A stretch of DNA of 59,045 nt from Chloroflexota bacterium (GTDB lineage: Bacteria; Chloroflexota; Dehalococcoidia; Dehalococcoidales; UBA2162), in assembly GCA_016190825.1 (NCBI GenBank), contig JACPPV010000015.1:1-59045 (forward strand), given 5' to 3'. Of the stretch, positions 7,471-15,330 are shown one piece after another. Below the pieces are notes generated by a model, which saw only the letters and a list, made by a program, of their open reading frames with translations, was not told the origin of the DNA and made no database searches. Position 1 is the first letter of the stretch, and each line of letters begins with the position of its first letter. Made by a program: the position numbers and the translations under genes.

Positions 7471-8061
7471 ATGGCATTGGAGTTGAGACCAAATAGGGGA
7501 GGATTTTTGAGGCCGTTCGGCTGCGGCGTGTTCATCAGGGACTTCCTCCTAGGGTTGGGACCGTTCGGCAGTCCCAATATCGACCCAAAAAAAGGCGCGG
7601 CCACCCAGGACATCTTCTACCACTACAAGCTGGCGCTGCACACCGCCTACGCTGAAGAGGCGGTCGACCGTGAGAACAAGCAGAGAATCGATGCTGGTAA
7701 GTCTATCTACTCACCTGAGGAATACGCCGAGCGGGTCGATCGGTATCTGAAACGGTTGCCCTACAAGCTGGTCAAGGCTCGCTATTACAGCTTCCAGAGG
7801 TACTTTCACTGGCTCAAGCAACTGGAATGGGTGGAGCCGACTGGAGAAGAGGTGCGCTCCGCCATGTAGGAGGAAACCGGCGACCATCCCGATTCCCACC
7901 CGCGCCGGCTTTACCGCCTTGCCAAGAAAGGAGTAGAAGCTTCGGATGAGGACTGGTCACATCCCCAGCGTATACTTTACCCGCAGATAGGCGATACTCC
8001 GATCGATGAGTACCTCAAGGAGAAGCGACAGGGACGGAAATATGTCCGGCAGGGGAAGGGG
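7471..8061 (+). pseudogene. Hypothetical mobile-element protein interrupted by an in-frame amber codon
   Basis: Reading frame 1 codes a basic, Tyr-rich, helical protein (KYSIYSPEEYAERV-type segments, LPYKLVKARYYSFQRYFHW, LEWVEPTGEE). It meets TAG at 7867-7869 and then continues in the same frame with equally sensible sequence: PRRLYRLAKKGVEASDEDW, then QRILYPQIGD and IDEYLKEKRQGRK. A single nonsense change therefore seems to split one protein of about 195 residues. The first about 35 residues look unnatural and may be a fusion to foreign DNA. No family name is offered. It lies among decayed conjugation-type remnants. Confidence 0.5.
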
Positions 8062-8073
8062 ATGCGATTCCTG

Positions 8074-8746
8074 AGGCCGTTCACCGCCGGCCGTAGATAT
8101 CATACCGCCTCAGGCTGCTCAGCCGGCCCGGTCTTTTCTCCCCGCCCTGGGGGACACAACCCTGAACCCGGGCGAATCGGCAAGTTTCTTCGTGGCCTGG
8201 GACCAGCGGGACAACAGCGGTCAACCGGTTACCTATGGCCACTATTTTGTGCAGTTGGGCGCTTTTCACGCCGGGGACGCTGAATTTGCGCCGGTTTTCG
8301 GTGTGCTCCCGTTTTCCCCAATGTTGCCATTTTCCGGCATGCGGATTCCCGTACTGATCCTGCCCCTTGCCGGTGCGATAGAGAAGACGATCGAAGTGAA
8401 CAGATCGGTAACCGCAGATTGGATCATCATCACACTTCAACGTGTAGAGATGACGGATAGGGGTCTTACTGCCACCGCCTTCAATATCCCACCCGGTTAC
8501 AGTTTTCCTGCCGGACAGCCTCTGCCACCACCGCAATTCATGATCACTGCTGAAGCCGAGTACAGCGTTGACGGCGCGGCATTCCGGAAGGCGGGACCGT
8601 CCGGGCTCCGTCCTCAGGCAGATGGTCTGCTTTTTGTCTGGGAGAACCTCGACCCGGTGCCGAAGAATGCCAGAGAACTCACTTTCAGGATAACCAAGTT
8701 GGGGGACTGGTCAGGCCCCTGGGAATTCAGGGTTCCGCTCAAGTGA
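8074..8746 (+). pseudogene. 3' fragment of an exported protein with a BsuPI-like domain
   Basis: An open frame without a proper start codes ALGDTTLNPGESASFFVAWD, then QRDNSGQPVTYGHYFVQLG, which resembles the BsuPI-type beta domain (W-D-Q-x-D-x-x-G-x-x-V-x-x-G-x-Y). A second beta-rich part follows, containing VEMTDRGLTATAFNIPPGY and ELTFRITKLGDWSGPWEF, and I associate this with domains next to ECF sigma factors (DUF5643-like). GTG at 8192 could start a shorter product of 184 residues, but it would cut into the first domain. The missing 5' end probably held a signal peptide or membrane anchor. The domain names are from memory of the motifs and are moderately certain. Confidence 0.5.
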
Positions 8747-8762
8747 GGAGTGGGGATTTGAG

Positions 8763-8912
8763 ATGAACAGGCTAATTGGGGGATTGCTGCTATTTTTTCT
8801 GGTCACGTTGGCTGCATGCGGCAGGGAGGCACGTTCAACCTTTTCCCGGCTTCTTCGTTATAATAAAATAATAGCGCCTTCTCTTTCGTTGGGAGGCGGA
8901 GTATACATATGA
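8763..8912 (+). CDS. Short lipoprotein-signal ORF, probably a stub
   Basis: The 49-residue frame begins MNRLIGGLLLFFLVTLAACG, a textbook lipoprotein signal peptide with lipobox LAAC at residues 16-19. Only about 30 residues follow and have no recognisable pattern, and they run over a TATAAT box at 8859-8864. It starts 16 bp after the preceding fragment. It may be the beginning of a deleted lipoprotein gene rather than a working small lipoprotein. Confidence 0.4.
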   Translation: MNRLIGGLLLFFLVTLAACGREARSTFSRLLRYNKIIAPSLSLGGGVYI

Positions 8913-8950
8913 ACACAATTTTGGCGCCATCAAACTTGGGGTGACCAACA

Positions 8951-9514
8951 GTGATCCAAAGTCTAGAGGCAGCTATACGTATAGAGGGCCTGGTCTCCAG
9001 AGCGCAAAATGGAGACAGAGAGGCCTTTGCCTTGCTTTATCAGGAGTATTTTAAGAAGATATACCGCTATACTTATCTGCGGCTTGGACAGGTTGAGCAG
9101 GCTGAAGACCTCACTCAGGAAGTGTTCCTTAAAGCCCTGGACGGTATCAGTTCCTACCGTCATAAGGGAGCACCTTTTGGCAGCTGGCTGTTCCGTATAG
9201 CCCATAATCTGATTGTTGACCATTATCGCAAATCAAAGAAAGAGTTCATTCTTTTCCCCGAGTCGACCGTCAGCGATGGTGCTGACGATCCTGCCGGTGC
9301 TGCAGAAAAAAAGATGGAACTTCTGGAGATAAAGCACGCTGTGGGGATGTTGCCTCCCCGGCAGAAAGAAATTATCGCGCTGCGCTACGGGGCCGGGATG
9401 TCTGTCGCCGAAACAGCCAGAGCCACGGGAAAAACAGTGGGGAGTGTAAAAAAACTTCAGTTTGAGGCGTTAGCCAAACTGAGGAGACTGATTGGAAATG
9501 GGCAAGAAAAATGA
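8951..9514 (+). CDS. ECF-family RNA polymerase sigma factor
   Basis: This 187-residue protein has sigma region 2 at about 17-95 (DREAFALLYQEYFKKIYRYT, DLTQEVFLKAL, PFGSWLFRIAHNLIVDHYR) and region 4 at about 133-180 (LPPRQKEIIALRYGAGMSV, ETARATGKTVGSVKKL). It would direct RNA polymerase to a special promoter set. The start is GTG at 8951, after GGGGTGA. The next gene starts before the stop of this one, so both are co-translated. That gene codes a membrane protein of anti-sigma type, which suggests control by sequestration at the membrane. A TATAAT box at 8859-8864 may belong to its promoter. Confidence 0.93.
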   Translation: MIQSLEAAIRIEGLVSRAQNGDREAFALLYQEYFKKIYRYTYLRLGQVEQAEDLTQEVFLKALDGISSYRHKGAPFGSWLFRIAHNLIVDHYRKSKKEFILFPESTVSDGADDPAGAAEKKMELLEIKHAVGMLPPRQKEIIALRYGAGMSVAETARATGKTVGSVKKLQFEALAKLRRLIGNGQEK

Positions 9515-10361
9515 CCGTCTGACCGATCTTCTGGAGCGCCTTCTTCGGAATGAGGAAGTGGAAAGTTGCCTCAAGGATATCCCTGAAGAAGAAGCTGATG
9601 AGATACGTCTTTTGCTGAAGACGGACGGCGTTCTGACACGGTATACTGAAACAATTGAACCGCGCCCCGAGTTTACCGCTCGAATCCAGTCCCGCCTGGA
9701 AGAAGCCTGTGAGCTCAAGTATGGTTCCGGAAAGACGGGAATAGCCGGCATACTTAAGCCGGCGGGCCGTTGGCTAGCACCTGTAGCGATCGCTGCTGTG
9801 ATGGCGCTTTTCACACTTACCGGCGGACTTGCTCTGGCGGATGTGGCTGCAAAGAATGCCACGCCGGGGCAGACCCTCTATCCGGTGAAGGTGGCTGCTG
9901 AGAAAGTTAAGGCAGCCTTTTCCTTCTCCGGCACCAGGGGCAGTTCCCCCGTCCAATCAGGAGAGACAGGTAGCCCTGACAGGGCCGAGTCAGCGCCGGG
10001 GCACCAGTCCCCGGCACCGGGCGGGGCCAAGGCAGACGTGAAAGATAATCCTGGCAGGGCTGAGTCAGCACCGGGGCACCAGTCCCCGGCACCGGGCGGG
10101 GTCAGGACAGATGTGAAAGATAATCCTGGCAGGGCTGAGTCAGCGCCGGGGCACCAGTCTCCGGCGTCGGGCGGGGCCAAGGCAGACGTGAAAGATAATC
10201 CTGGCAGGGCTGAGTCAGCGCCGGGGCACCAGTCTCCGGCATCAGGCGGGGTCAGGACGGATGTGAAGGACAAGCCCGGTAAGGCTGAGTCAGCACCGGC
10301 GCACCAGTCTCCGGCACCGGGTGGAGTTAAAAACGATGTGAAGGATAGTCCTGGCAAATAG
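9492..10361 (+). CDS. Membrane anti-sigma-like protein with five 25-residue repeats
   Basis: This protein of about 289 residues overlaps the sigma gene by 23 bp. The N-terminal 90 residues are charged and helical, the usual place for sigma binding. One membrane segment follows at about 93-118 (WLAPVAIAAVMALFTLTGGL). The next stretch, TPGQTLYPVKVAAEKVKAAF, matches the DUF5667-type segment found in actinobacterial and chloroflexal sigma-linked proteins. The rest would be outside the cell and consists of five tandem 25-residue repeats rich in Pro, Gly, Ala and Ser, then a final Lys. The start is TTG at 9492 (GAGGAG five nt before) or ATG at 9498. Anti-sigma function is inferred from position and layout. 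Confidence 0.8.
   Translation: MEMGKKNDRLTDLLERLLRNEEVESCLKDIPEEEADEIRLLLKTDGVLTRYTETIEPRPEFTARIQSRLEEACELKYGSGKTGIAGILKPAGRWLAPVAIAAVMALFTLTGGLALADVAAKNATPGQTLYPVKVAAEKVKAAFSFSGTRGSSPVQSGETGSPDRAESAPGHQSPAPGGAKADVKDNPGRAESAPGHQSPAPGGVRTDVKDNPGRAESAPGHQSPASGGAKADVKDNPGRAESAPGHQSPASGGVRTDVKDKPGKAESAPAHQSPAPGGVKNDVKDSPGK
9981..10355 (+). repeat. Five tandem 75-bp repeats inside the anti-sigma-like gene
   Basis: Exactly five in-frame units of 75 bp cover 9981-10355. Each codes RAESAPGHQSP, then A-P/S-G-G, then a variable pair of residues and DVKDNPG. Units alternate between two versions (AKAD and VRTD at the variable site), so pairs of units look duplicated as 150-bp blocks. The last unit has drifted most. 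Confidence 0.92.
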
Positions 10362-10569
10362 TTATTGCATTTTGTGCCCGGCGCCGTTGCAAATACATAC
10401 GTTGGAACCGGCGGCCTGGATTCGAATCCTTCCAGGCTCGCCAGTTCCGGAACTAATTAGTCTTTGCTCCATCGACTTTATGTATAAAAACCCGGACGAC
10501 TCCTTTTTTGATAATGTCCTCTTTGTGCGTATTCGACAGTTTCGCGGGAGACTCGGACAACAACACCCC

Positions 10570-10598
10570 TTGTCAATGCATGACTCTTCCTGTATACT
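10570..10598 (+). promoter_or_regulatory. Promoter of the small zinc-ribbon gene
   Basis: TTGTCA (10570-10575) and TATACT (10593-10598) are 17 bp apart, and the ribosome site GGGAGGTGG and start codon follow within 40 bp. Confidence 0.65.
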
Positions 10599-10633
10599 GA
10601 AGGCAATTTTGTAAGGCTGGGAGGTGGGATTCC

Positions 10634-10849
10634 GTGGAACAAAATGGTTTCCCGAAATGTCAAAAATGCAAATCAGGCGACCTGGTGCCTTTGTCTGATT
10701 TCGGCAGCCAGGGCGCCAACATTCATTACAAGGCATGGGTTTGCACCAATCCTGAGTGTGGTTTTAACCTGAAGATCAGGAATGGCGATGTCTATGTAGA
10801 CGAACCGATTATGAGCGGGACGCTGCATTCCAGCAACCGGACACGGTAA
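10634..10849 (+). CDS. Small zinc-ribbon-like protein
   Basis: This 71-residue protein has two cysteine pairs, CQKC near the N-terminus and CTNPEC about 30 residues later. The pairs are separated by strands that would form a zinc ribbon, and the protein ends in an unstructured tail. GTG at 10634 is preceded by GGGAGGTGG. It has its own good promoter and stands alone. The role is unknown; comparable single zinc ribbons bind nucleic acid or serve as protein-contact modules. Confidence 0.7.
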   Translation: MEQNGFPKCQKCKSGDLVPLSDFGSQGANIHYKAWVCTNPECGFNLKIRNGDVYVDEPIMSGTLHSSNRTR

Positions 10850-11061
10850 GGCTTGCACTGAGCAAAGTCGAAGGATTTCCACCTTTCCGAATTAGAACCG
10901 GGTTCAGACTGAAGACAGAGCTTCATTATACGGCTTCTGCGGAGCAGGAGATGTCATTTACTATCATCATCCCATCCTCTGATAAGGAAGAATAGACTGA
11001 GGCCTGCGACATCAGTTGAATCAAGCTTTTCCCCAAGAGAAAACTAACCCCCGGAGCGCTT

Positions 11062-11760
11062 ATGAGATTTGACGCCAAGCTGGCAGAACTGGCGCTCGAT
11101 TTTCTATTTCCGAGACGGTGCGTGGGATGCGGACGGACGGGCGATTTTATCTGCCAGACCTGTCAAGAATCGCTGCCATGGCTAAAAGGTCCTGTCTGCC
11201 CCAAATGCGGCCGACCACAACCGGGCGGCATTCTCTGTTCCACTTGTGTTAGCTGGCAAGCGGCGATTGATGGTATCCGCTCTCCCCTCCGTTTTGAAGG
11301 CGTCATCCGTGAAGCTGTCCATCAGCTCAAGTACCGCAACATCAGGGCGCTGGCTGCGCCGCTTGCGGCACTGCTCGGCGATTACCTGGTTGCCGAGAAC
11401 ATCCCCGCTGAAGCCCTGGTGCCTGTGCCCATCCACCGAAAACGGCTGCGAGAGCGAGGCTATAACCAGGCTTCCCTCCTGGCGAAAGAACTCGCTAAGC
11501 TGACCGGTCTGCCCGTGATTGACGACTGCCTGGTCAGGCAGAAGTATGCTTCTCCCCAGGCAAGGACTTTGAATGTTGTTGAAAGGCAAAGGAATGTAGC
11601 CGGCGCTTTTGAATGTGTCAACCGCAGGCTGGACGGTAAGCAGGTGCTGCTGATAGACGACGTGTCCACTTCGGGAGCCACGCTGGATGCTGCCGCCTCA
11701 GCGATGAAAAACGCCGGCGCCAAATCAGTCTGGGGCCTCGTGCTGGCGAGGGAAATCTAA
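11062..11760 (+). CDS. comF: ComF-family phosphoribosyltransferase-like protein
   Basis: This 232-residue protein has the ComF layout. N-terminal cysteine pairs (CVGC, CQTC, CPKC, CSTC) form a zinc-binding region over residues about 15-65. A phosphoribosyltransferase domain follows, with the signature VLLIDDVSTSGAT near residue 195. ComF proteins take part in DNA uptake in competent bacteria, but many non-competent species keep one. The stop TAA is followed without a gap by the GTG of coaE, so they form an operon. A type IV prepilin peptidase lies 2 kb away, though on its own promoter. Confidence 0.92.
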   Translation: MRFDAKLAELALDFLFPRRCVGCGRTGDFICQTCQESLPWLKGPVCPKCGRPQPGGILCSTCVSWQAAIDGIRSPLRFEGVIREAVHQLKYRNIRALAAPLAALLGDYLVAENIPAEALVPVPIHRKRLRERGYNQASLLAKELAKLTGLPVIDDCLVRQKYASPQARTLNVVERQRNVAGAFECVNRRLDGKQVLLIDDVSTSGATLDAAASAMKNAGAKSVWGLVLAREI

Positions 11761-12372
11761 GTGACAAAGATTATCGGCCTTACCGGCGGGATCGGCAGCG
11801 GAAAAACCACGGTAGCCCGGCTTCTCAAGGAACTCGGCGCGGTTGTTATTGACGCCGATTCGCTGGCGCACGCAGCTCTAAGTCCGGGTAGTGAGACCTG
11901 GCGCGAGGTGGTGGCCGCCTTCGGTCAGGAGATTGTTTCGTCGGGAAGCGAAATCGACCGTGCGGCGCTGGCGAAAGTTGTCTTTAATGACCCCGAACTT
12001 TTAGCCTGGCTCAACCGCATTATGCACCCCCGGCTGCGGGACACAGCCATCGCCAGGCTTGAGGAATACCGGCGTCAGGGCGCGGCGGTAGTGGTGATCG
12101 AAGCCCCTTTACTCATCGAGGCCGGATGGGACGCGATGGTTGACGAGGTCTGGGTAGTGACCGCCTCAGAATCCCGCATCCTGGAGCGACTGGAAAAAGA
12201 GCGCGGACTGAAACATACAGACATCCTCGCTCGCATGCGTTCCCAACTATCCAGTGAAGAGCGCCTGAAGCACGCCAACGTTATAATCAACAACGATAGC
12301 GGCCTTGACGAGTTAAGGGATCAGGTGGCGGGGCTCTGGAGAAGATTTCTATCCGACGCTAAGCGTGGATAG
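11761..12372 (+). CDS. coaE: Dephospho-CoA kinase
   Basis: CoaE phosphorylates dephospho-CoA at the 3' hydroxyl, the last step of coenzyme A synthesis. The 203-residue length is normal. The P-loop GGIGSGKTT lies at residues 9-17, DADSLAH follows, and the lid region contains RMRSQLSSEERLKHA. The GTG start abuts the stop of comF. The 3' end overlaps by 24 bp the 3' end of htpX, which comes from the other strand. Confidence 0.96.
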   Translation: MTKIIGLTGGIGSGKTTVARLLKELGAVVIDADSLAHAALSPGSETWREVVAAFGQEIVSSGSEIDRAALAKVVFNDPELLAWLNRIMHPRLRDTAIARLEEYRRQGAAVVVIEAPLLIEAGWDAMVDEVWVVTASESRILERLEKERGLKHTDILARMRSQLSSEERLKHANVIINNDSGLDELRDQVAGLWRRFLSDAKRG

Positions 12373-13323
12373 GTGCTTTATCCGCTTTAGCATGTTTGGA
12401 TGCGTTGTAAAAAGCTCCATCATCTTTTCCGCCGTACCCACGCGAACATTGCGCGTGCGGAGCTCCAGTAGATCTTCATGGCTAATTCTACCGTCCTGAT
12501 TACGGTCAACCTGGCTAAGCTCTCTAACCTCATAGTATGCCCTCAGCGGGTCATTTACGAAGAAGGCACGTGCCCCCTCCACCCTTTTCAACTCGCCCTG
12601 GTCTCGAACGCGCGCATTGCCATAAACCAGCTTATAAAGGGCGGTTGCCAGATGATGCGGCATATTACCAAACTTTACACTGCCCATATCAGCGTAATAC
12701 TCCCGTATCCTGGAGCCATAGAGCACCAGAAGATTGGTAATGAAATACATAAGAAAGGCACCAATACCGATTAGCGCTGCATAGTTGCCGCCCTGCTGCC
12801 GCCGCCCGCCGCCAAGCATCCCGCCCCACATCAGGCTGAAAGCGAGCCAGTAAAGTATCATCGGAATTGCCGAAAGAAGCGTGATGATAGCCATATCACG
12901 GTTCTTAATGTGGGCAAGCTCATGTCCCAGGACCGCTTTAAGCTCATCGCGGCTCAAGATGTTTAGAATACCCCGGGTGACACATACCCGCCCATCTCTC
13001 TGCGACCGACCAAAGGCAAAAGCATTGGGTATTGAAAGCTGTGAAATGCCGATCTTCGGCTTGGGCAAACGAGCTCTCTCAGCGAGCTCCGCCACCATCC
13101 GATGCAGGTCGGGCTCCTCTTTCTCCGAGACCCACTTCACCCGCATCGTCATAGCAACCAGCGCCGGGCCGATGAGATACTGCAGACCCAGGAAACCAAA
13201 AGCCAAAACAAGATAAGTGATGGCGCTGCCGATCCCCATCATCTGGCCAACAATGACAATAACGCCATAAAGGATGCCGAAAAGAAGGGCAACCAGCAAG
13301 AACATTCTAGCCTGAAGCCACAT
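12349..13323 (-). CDS. htpX: HtpX-like membrane zinc metalloprotease (M48)
   Basis: HtpX is a membrane protease that degrades misfolded membrane proteins. This copy has two N-terminal membrane segments (about 7-30 and 35-58), then the zinc motif GHELAHIKNRD (His134, Glu135, His138 counted from ATG 13323). Two more membrane segments follow, and the third ligand Glu208 is in EYYAD. It is about 30 residues longer than common HtpX. The extra part near residues 273-284 reads DRNQDGRISHED, a canonical EF-hand calcium loop. The ATG at 13323 is chosen over GTG 13332 because GGGGG lies too close to the latter. It has its own promoter. Confidence 0.94.
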   Translation of the reverse strand: MWLQARMFLLVALLFGILYGVIVIVGQMMGIGSAITYLVLAFGFLGLQYLIGPALVAMTMRVKWVSEKEEPDLHRMVAELAERARLPKPKIGISQLSIPNAFAFGRSQRDGRVCVTRGILNILSRDELKAVLGHELAHIKNRDMAIITLLSAIPMILYWLAFSLMWGGMLGGGRRQQGGNYAALIGIGAFLMYFITNLLVLYGSRIREYYADMGSVKFGNMPHHLATALYKLVYGNARVRDQGELKRVEGARAFFVNDPLRAYYEVRELSQVDRNQDGRISHEDLLELRTRNVRVGTAEKMMELFTTHPNMLKRIKHLSTLSVG

Positions 13324-13366
13324 TGAATTCACTACCCCCTGAAAAAATCAATTTAGTACCACTGTC

Positions 13367-13395
13367 ATTATACTGACTTCTTCATGACTGCGCAA
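13367..13395 (-). promoter_or_regulatory. Promoter of htpX
   Basis: On the minus strand TTGCGC (13390-13395) lies 17 bp from a perfect TATAAT (13367-13372), about 45 bp ahead of the htpX start codon. Confidence 0.65.
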
Positions 13396-13733
13396 GAAGA
13401 GCGGACATAATCTGCTGATTCCTGAGGGACTCTAGCCTCTCGTTGCGAGACCATCCCGACAAAGTCGGGAGGCAAAGCAATTCGGGTGGGGAAGCTGTAG
13501 ATTCCCGCCCGCGCGGGAATAACATCAAGGTAAAGATTGCTCTGCAGTTTACCCTGAAGAGTTCCCCCTTGAAGTACGGGCAGGCTCTGAATGACTCGTA
13601 ACTACTTTCTGGACGGCCATGATCATGGAGGAGGCTGCCAAAAACTGCCACCACTGTTGCTTCATGTCCGCCCCTGGTATATTATTAGCATCGAATGGAA
13701 TGCCCCTTTTAGACAGTATGAGGAATTGATTTT
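13396..13733. other. Non-coding stretch with two perfect hairpins
   Basis: No credible gene is seen. Two hairpins stand out: TCCCGAC-AAA-GTCGGGA (13454-13470) and ATTCCCGC-CCGC-GCGGGAAT (13501-13520). The surrounding text (TTGCGAGACC and similar) resembles the dispersed intergenic repeats found elsewhere in the window. A weak ribosome site, GAGGA (13720-13724), precedes the next gene. Confidence 0.5.
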
Positions 13734-14504
13734 TTGATAGTGGTCTTTGCCATGCTTGGTTTGCTGGTGGGCAGTTTTCTGAACGTGTGCATTGACCGTT
13801 TGCCGAGAGGACAATCCATCATCGGCCCGCGTTCTCACTGCGATGCTTGCGGCCGCTCCCTGGGGCCACTCGACCTGATCCCACTGGTCAGCTATTTGCG
13901 GCTGCGGGGTCGTTGCCGCTATTGCAGCGCGCCCATACCGACACGGGTGCCCATAGTTGAAGCGGTAACAGGTCTCGCCTTTGCCTTGCTCTACTGGAAA
14001 TTCGGGCCGGGACTGGAACTGGCTATCGCTCTGGTTTATGCTGCGCTCTTCCTTATTATCACCATCGTTGACCTGGAACATATGCTGGTCCTGGACAAAG
14101 TTGTTTTTCCCGGCATGGCGCTTGCCCTCCTCTTCTCCTTTTTCTGGCCCGGGGTCGAGGAACTTCATATGCCAGTAGCGTGGATTCCCGCAACACTGGC
14201 AAGCTCCCTCACCGGTGGAGCAATCGGCTTGGCTGGCATGGCGCTTCCATACATCATCTACCGCCGGGGCATGGGCATGGGCGATGTCAAGCTTGGAGCG
14301 CTGGTTGGTCTGGCTGCCGGCTATCCTTCTGTCCTGGTAGCGTTACTGCTTGCCGTCATCAGCGGCGGGCTGGTTGCGGGCCTACTGCTTGTGCTCAGGA
14401 TCAAGAAACGCAGCGACCCCATTCCATTCGCCCCGTTCCTGGCAATTTCGGCCATGGCAGCTGTGCTGTGGGGAAACTCCATCTACCGTTGGTATCTGGG
14501 CTGA
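13734..14504 (+). CDS. pilD: Type IV prepilin peptidase (A24 family)
   Basis: This membrane aspartic protease removes leader peptides of type IV pilins and related pseudopilins; many also N-methylate the new end. The 256-residue protein has about eight hydrophobic segments and the cytoplasmic zinc loop CDAC...CRYC. The two catalytic aspartates are in VDLEHM and in GMGMGDVKLGAL. The start is TTG at 13734, nine nt after GAGGA; GTG at 13740 is an alternative. No pilin or assembly genes are close, so its substrates lie elsewhere in the genome. Confidence 0.95.
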   Translation: MIVVFAMLGLLVGSFLNVCIDRLPRGQSIIGPRSHCDACGRSLGPLDLIPLVSYLRLRGRCRYCSAPIPTRVPIVEAVTGLAFALLYWKFGPGLELAIALVYAALFLIITIVDLEHMLVLDKVVFPGMALALLFSFFWPGVEELHMPVAWIPATLASSLTGGAIGLAGMALPYIIYRRGMGMGDVKLGALVGLAAGYPSVLVALLLAVISGGLVAGLLLVLRIKKRSDPIPFAPFLAISAMAAVLWGNSIYRWYLG

Positions 14505-14664
14505 TTTCTGGATAACAAGCACCGGCTGCTGGACCCCGGAGAAAAGGCTCACCTGAAAGGCGTCATTATGGGCTTCGCGCCATTTTCCGCAAGAACTGGG
14601 GTTCTTGACATATCGGCTATAATAACATAGCTTAATAGAAACATATCGAAGGTAAGATTATAAG

Positions 14665-15330
14665 ATGGAACGAATCAGGGTGCTTGTGGTTGACGACCAC
14701 GCGCTGTTCCGCCGCGGTGTTACCGCTATCCTGGCAGACAGCGATAGCCTCTGCGTGATAGGGGAAGCCGCTGACGGTTTTGAAGCTATCGAAAAGGCTA
14801 AGAACCTCGCCCCTGATGTGATCGTGATGGACCTTCATATGCCCTGTCTAAGTGGTCTGCAAGCTATCCAGGCGTTGCAGGCAAAGATGCCGCAAATCAA
14901 GATTCTAGTGTTGACCGTCTCGGAAATGGAGTCTGATTTGATTGCCGCCCTGAAGTTTGGCGCCTCCGGTTATCTCCTCAAGAAGGTTGATCCGGATGAC
15001 CTGATTTTCGCTGTTCACCACATCGCCCAGGGCGGAGTCATCATCTCGCCGCTGATTGCCACCGCTTTGCTCGGCGAGGTAAAAAGATCGCCTGGCGCAC
15101 AGGAAGAAGCCGGTTCACCGGACACCGGCCTCAGTCAGAGAGAATCAGAGGTCTTGCAGTTGGTAGCGGACGGTAAGAGCAATAAAGAAATCGCGGAATC
15201 TCTGTATATCTCGGAGAATACCGTGAAGTCCCACATGCACAATATCATGGAGAAGCTGCACTTGGCCAATCGTAGCCAGGCGGTTGCTTACGCGCTCAAG
15301 ATGGGACTGGTCCGGCAAAACGGAAGGTGA
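14665..15330 (+). CDS. NarL/LuxR-type response regulator
   Basis: This 221-residue regulator has a receiver domain (acidic pair DD at 10-11, phosphorylation site Asp56 in VIVMDLHMP, Lys in GYLLKK) and a C-terminal LuxR-type helix-turn-helix (LSQRESEVLQLVADGKSNKE, then ISENTVKSHMHNIMEKL). It would bind DNA as a dimer after phosphorylation. No kinase gene adjoins it, so the partner may be the kinase at 19093 or lie elsewhere. The sequence TTGACA...TATAAT (14605-14623) lies upstream, but with a spacing too short for one classical promoter. Confidence 0.95.
   Translation: MERIRVLVVDDHALFRRGVTAILADSDSLCVIGEAADGFEAIEKAKNLAPDVIVMDLHMPCLSGLQAIQALQAKMPQIKILVLTVSEMESDLIAALKFGASGYLLKKVDPDDLIFAVHHIAQGGVIISPLIATALLGEVKRSPGAQEEAGSPDTGLSQRESEVLQLVADGKSNKEIAESLYISENTVKSHMHNIMEKLHLANRSQAVAYALKMGLVRQNGR

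Noticed and set aside
9981-10355. Regular repeats that might suggest a CRISPR array
   Set aside because: The units are contiguous, in frame and without unique spacers, so they are tandem coding repeats.
9878-10357. Long minus-strand frame opposite the repeat-rich anti-sigma-like gene
   Set aside because: It is a mirror of the 75-bp repeats. The plus-strand frame overlaps the sigma gene, has a membrane segment and a ribosome site.
10413-10441. TTCGAATCCTTCCAGGCTCG followed by CCA, resembling the 3' end of a tRNA
   Set aside because: The 5' side of the T stem does not pair, and no anticodon arm or acceptor partner is upstream. It could be an old attachment-site remnant, but nothing supports that.
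13382-13654. 90-codon minus-strand frame in the spacer before the prepilin peptidase gene
   Set aside because: It runs through two repeat hairpins and has no ribosome site or recognisable protein features.
14605-14623. TTGACA and TATAAT ahead of the regulator gene at 14665 as one promoter
   Set aside because: The two boxes are only seven bp apart, so they cannot form one sigma-70 promoter; each may belong to a different weak promoter.
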